Assembly: GCF_009937765.1 (NCBI RefSeq)
Contig: NZ_CP047089.1
Coordinates: 2,478,272-2,542,271 of the forward strand
From: Bacillus pumilus
Lineage (GTDB): Bacteria; Bacillota; Bacilli; Bacillales; Bacillaceae
Reading direction: 5' to 3'
Length of the DNA stretch: 64,000 nt
Position 1 is the stretch's first letter, and the number at the start of each line of letters is the position of its first letter. A model generated the notes under the pieces. The model searched no databases. It had not been told where the DNA came from and was given only the letters and a program-made list of their open reading frames with translations. Of this stretch, positions 62,601-64,000 are shown piece by piece. The position numbers and the translations under genes are program-made.

Positions 62601-64000
62601 TCTGGATGCAGGATGAACTAACAGAAGATACAGGTGATCAGCCAAACTACTTATCTGTGCTTGATCTCGTCAGGCTCATCAGCCAGCATCATAACACAAC
62701 CATCCGGCTTCATCTTGTGACAAATCAAGCGCATGATGTCATCGGAATGGAAAAGGTCAATCCTCTTCAAGCAACATGTACTGGATTAGCTCTGACCATT
62801 CCTCAAGAATATCAGCACATTGTATGTCAGCACATTGATTTATGTCAGGAAACAAAGGCGGACTGGCCGCTATTTCTTTCATACGAGATTGCAATGCAAG
62901 ATCAAGAGGCAGTCGTGGCGTATCGGGGGAACAGCAGGTGGGGTCGAAAAGCTTCAAGTACACCTTTAAGCAAAAAGGAATCGTCCGCGCAGCCTTTCAG
63001 GACTCATGGGATTTACCTCCTGACCGGCGGTATGGGAGGCATTGGCTTCACACTAGCTCAACATTTAGCAGAAACGTATCAAGCAAAACTGGTATTCCTC
63101 AGCCGATCACAGATACGTGAACGCCCTGCATGGGATGAACTGCGTGATGCGGATGGGAAAGAAGCTGAAACCATCAAAAAGCTGATGACTCTTGAAGAGT
63201 TAGGCGCTGATGTACTAACTGTACACGGTGATGTGTCAGATAAAGACGCTGTGCAGAAAGCAGTCGAGCTGGCTCATACAACGTTTGGTGACTTACATGG
63301 GGTCATCCATGCGGCAGGAGAGGCAGATGGGAAGATCATCCAAGCAAGAACAGCAGACGATGAAATTCGCATGTGTCAGGCAAAAATCAACGGGACTTAT
63401 GTGCTGGATGAAGCACTGAAGAATGAAACGCTCGACTTCTTTTTACTATGTTCATCCTTAGTATCCTTTCTTGGAGCGGCTGGACAAGTGGCATATGCGG
63501 CTTCCAATGCTTTTATGGACAGCTTTGCCCATGCGAAGAGACAGGAAGGAAAGCCAGTGATTTCTTTAAACTGGGATCGATGGGAAAAAGTCGGTATGGC
63601 ACACGACTCAGCATTAGCTTCTAAAGTCAATGACATGATGGCGCTCGAGGAGCAGGCGGGAATTTCACCAGAGGCAGGAATCAAGGCCTTTCATGAAGTG
63701 CTGCGTCTAGATTATCCTCAAATTCTTGTTTCTGTTCGAGACATGAGAGAGAGAATCAAACACCGATTAACACCTATGCAGCAGGAAGAAGGACCGACTC
63801 AACAAACATTGCAGGTCATAGATGATCGTCTAGAAGCATCATTAAGTGATGTACTCCGCTCATTTTTTCCTCATGAACCGGATGTAAATGAGAACTTCTT
63901 TGAAATGGGTGCGACTTCCCTTGATCTGCTGCAGATGAGCGGTCATATTAAATCAATTTATGGGATAGAGGTTCCAGTGGTCATGATGTATAGTCATCCA
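59639..64000 (+). CDS. amiK: Type I PKS KS-AT-KR-T, cut by window end
   Basis: ATG 59639 opens a frame that reads through to the last base, 1454 codons; spot checks at the active sites all lie in this frame. KS has C178 in DTACSSS. AT has S616 in GHSIGE and HAFH ending at H715, the malonyl type. KR has TGGMGGIG near 1130 and Tyr1286 in YAASN. The carrier serine is S1427 in GATS. It would add a malonyl unit and reduce it. No DH or ER is seen between AT and KR. More modules or a release domain must lie beyond the window. Confidence 0.9.
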   Translation, partial: MSKFTGLEVAVVGMACRFPGANNIHHFWDNLANGRESITFFSKEELLEAGVEEEALDHEQYVRAKGAVDQHDHFDADFFGYSQREAEVMDPQIRMFHEVAWESLEDAGYNPETYQEPIGLFGAASANLYWQAASMLMRTNHSSEQFAAVQLTDKDFMNTKVSYKLNLKGPSVAVDTACSSSLTAIHMAARALITGECKMALAGGVTITTPHKKGYMYQEGMIMSPDGHCRAFDGQAEGTVGGEGCGVVVLKSLKQALKDKDHIYGVIKGSAYNNDGGRKVGYTAPSIEGQSEVIKKALNISRVEAESISYIEAHGTGTTLGDPVEIESLKKAFQTDKKQFCAIGSVKTNIGHLDSAAGVAGFIKTTLSLYHQMLPPSLHYKKPNPKIEFETSPFYVNTTPVPWTKTEQPLRAGVSSFGVGGTNVHLIMEEAPAADKPSVERDHELMVISARSKQAVQKSAEQMTSYLKEQKRVTLSEAAFTLQEGRKHFPYRQAFLAGPDRTFQSAGQPQKAFQQPAIVWMFSGQGAQYVNMGKDLYEKDPEFKQTLQTCFAIILSLSGVEIENVLYPTTEEEFTKAEQLMQQTSYTQIILFSFEYALASKLMGLGIRPHYFIGHSIGEITAACVAGIIRLEDAIRIVLKRGSLMQKMPRGEMAGVSLPAEEIEQDLPEGVELSAVNSSQLSVVSGPSERLQIYLDQAEKRGASVQTLKTSHAFHTSMMAEASKQFKNVLSEITYQQGEIPILSNVTGNWLTHEQASSPDYWASHIRQPVLFSQGLETLFGLGEVVFIEVGPGHTLTQFVRRHDDYDVNKAAAVSLVRHPKEQATDDEYMKKAIGKLWSFGVEPSWSAVRKNKNPYRVSLPTYPFEHQIFPSPQFKADQLMTALAPSEKGEKFSADFEDWFYIPVWERSAPVLKEQHHHGKRILVFEKSGHIGDYLKERHAEVVSVCQSDHTIKENDQLMKADVHMLSHLEWVMAELQRSGFIPEEIIWMQDELTEDTGDQPNYLSVLDLVRLISQHHNTTIRLHLVTNQAHDVIGMEKVNPLQATCTGLALTIPQEYQHIVCQHIDLCQETKADWPLFLSYEIAMQDQEAVVAYRGNSRWGRKASSTPLSKKESSAQPFRTHGIYLLTGGMGGIGFTLAQHLAETYQAKLVFLSRSQIRERPAWDELRDADGKEAETIKKLMTLEELGADVLTVHGDVSDKDAVQKAVELAHTTFGDLHGVIHAAGEADGKIIQARTADDEIRMCQAKINGTYVLDEALKNETLDFFLLCSSLVSFLGAAGQVAYAASNAFMDSFAHAKRQEGKPVISLNWDRWEKVGMAHDSALASKVNDMMALEEQAGISPEAGIKAFHEVLRLDYPQILVSVRDMRERIKHRLTPMQQEEGPTQQTLQVIDDRLEASLSDVLRSFFPHEPDVNENFFEMGATSLDLLQMSGHIKSIYGIEVPVVMMYSHP

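Overview
The window comes from a low-GC Firmicute of the genus Bacillus, and the protein sequences together with the amicoumacin-type cluster point to the B. pumilus group. The order yebC-yebE-yebG-purEKBCSQLFMNHD ... yerA-yerC ... yerD ... pcrB-pcrA-ligA-yerH is the purine-to-yer neighbourhood known from B. subtilis. The species call is an inference from remembered homologues; no search was run.

Region 1 (1-15226) is housekeeping. After a terminator comes yebC with a structured leader, then yebE and yebG. The twelve-gene de novo purine operon purE-purD follows. Its control region is complete: two inverted PurR boxes, a sigma-A promoter, a guanine-type purine riboswitch and a riboswitch terminator. 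The genes are tightly coupled, mostly with short overlaps, and a strong terminator follows purD. Together they carry PRPP to IMP.

Region 2 (15227-22500) holds a small membrane protein, an AblB/YodP-type acetyltransferase, a divergent PucR-type regulator, and a yodT-yodS-yodR-yodQ operon (aminotransferase, two CoA-transferase subunits, M20 amidohydrolase). In B. subtilis these lie with kamA (lysine 2,3-aminomutase); no kamA is seen here.

Region 3 (22501-35446) contains yerA, a 549-bp stretch without a convincing protein gene but with many hairpins where B. subtilis has yerB, yerC, a membrane-anchored XRE regulator, yerD, two small genes, and pcrB-pcrA-ligA-yerH ending in a terminator.

Region 4 (35447-64000, running off the right edge) is a hybrid NRPS-PKS cluster that I read as the amicoumacin (ami) cluster or a very close relative. 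Its order is MFS exporter; C-A-T-E NRPS predicted to load acyl-D-Asn; membrane D-Asn peptidase of the ClbP/ZmaM/XcnG type; BtrH-like protein; type II thioesterase; a four-gene hydroxymalonyl-ACP cassette (dehydrogenase, FkbH-like HAD protein, ACP, acyl-CoA dehydrogenase); a giant C-A-T-KS-AT-KR-T-C protein; a (half C)-A-T protein; and a KS-AT-KR-T polyketide synthase cut by the window end. The inferred logic is an acyl-D-Asn prodrug cap, then Asn, a hydroxymalonyl extension, another amino acid (Leu in amicoumacin), and malonyl extensions that build the isocoumarin. The peptidase then removes the cap at or outside the membrane.
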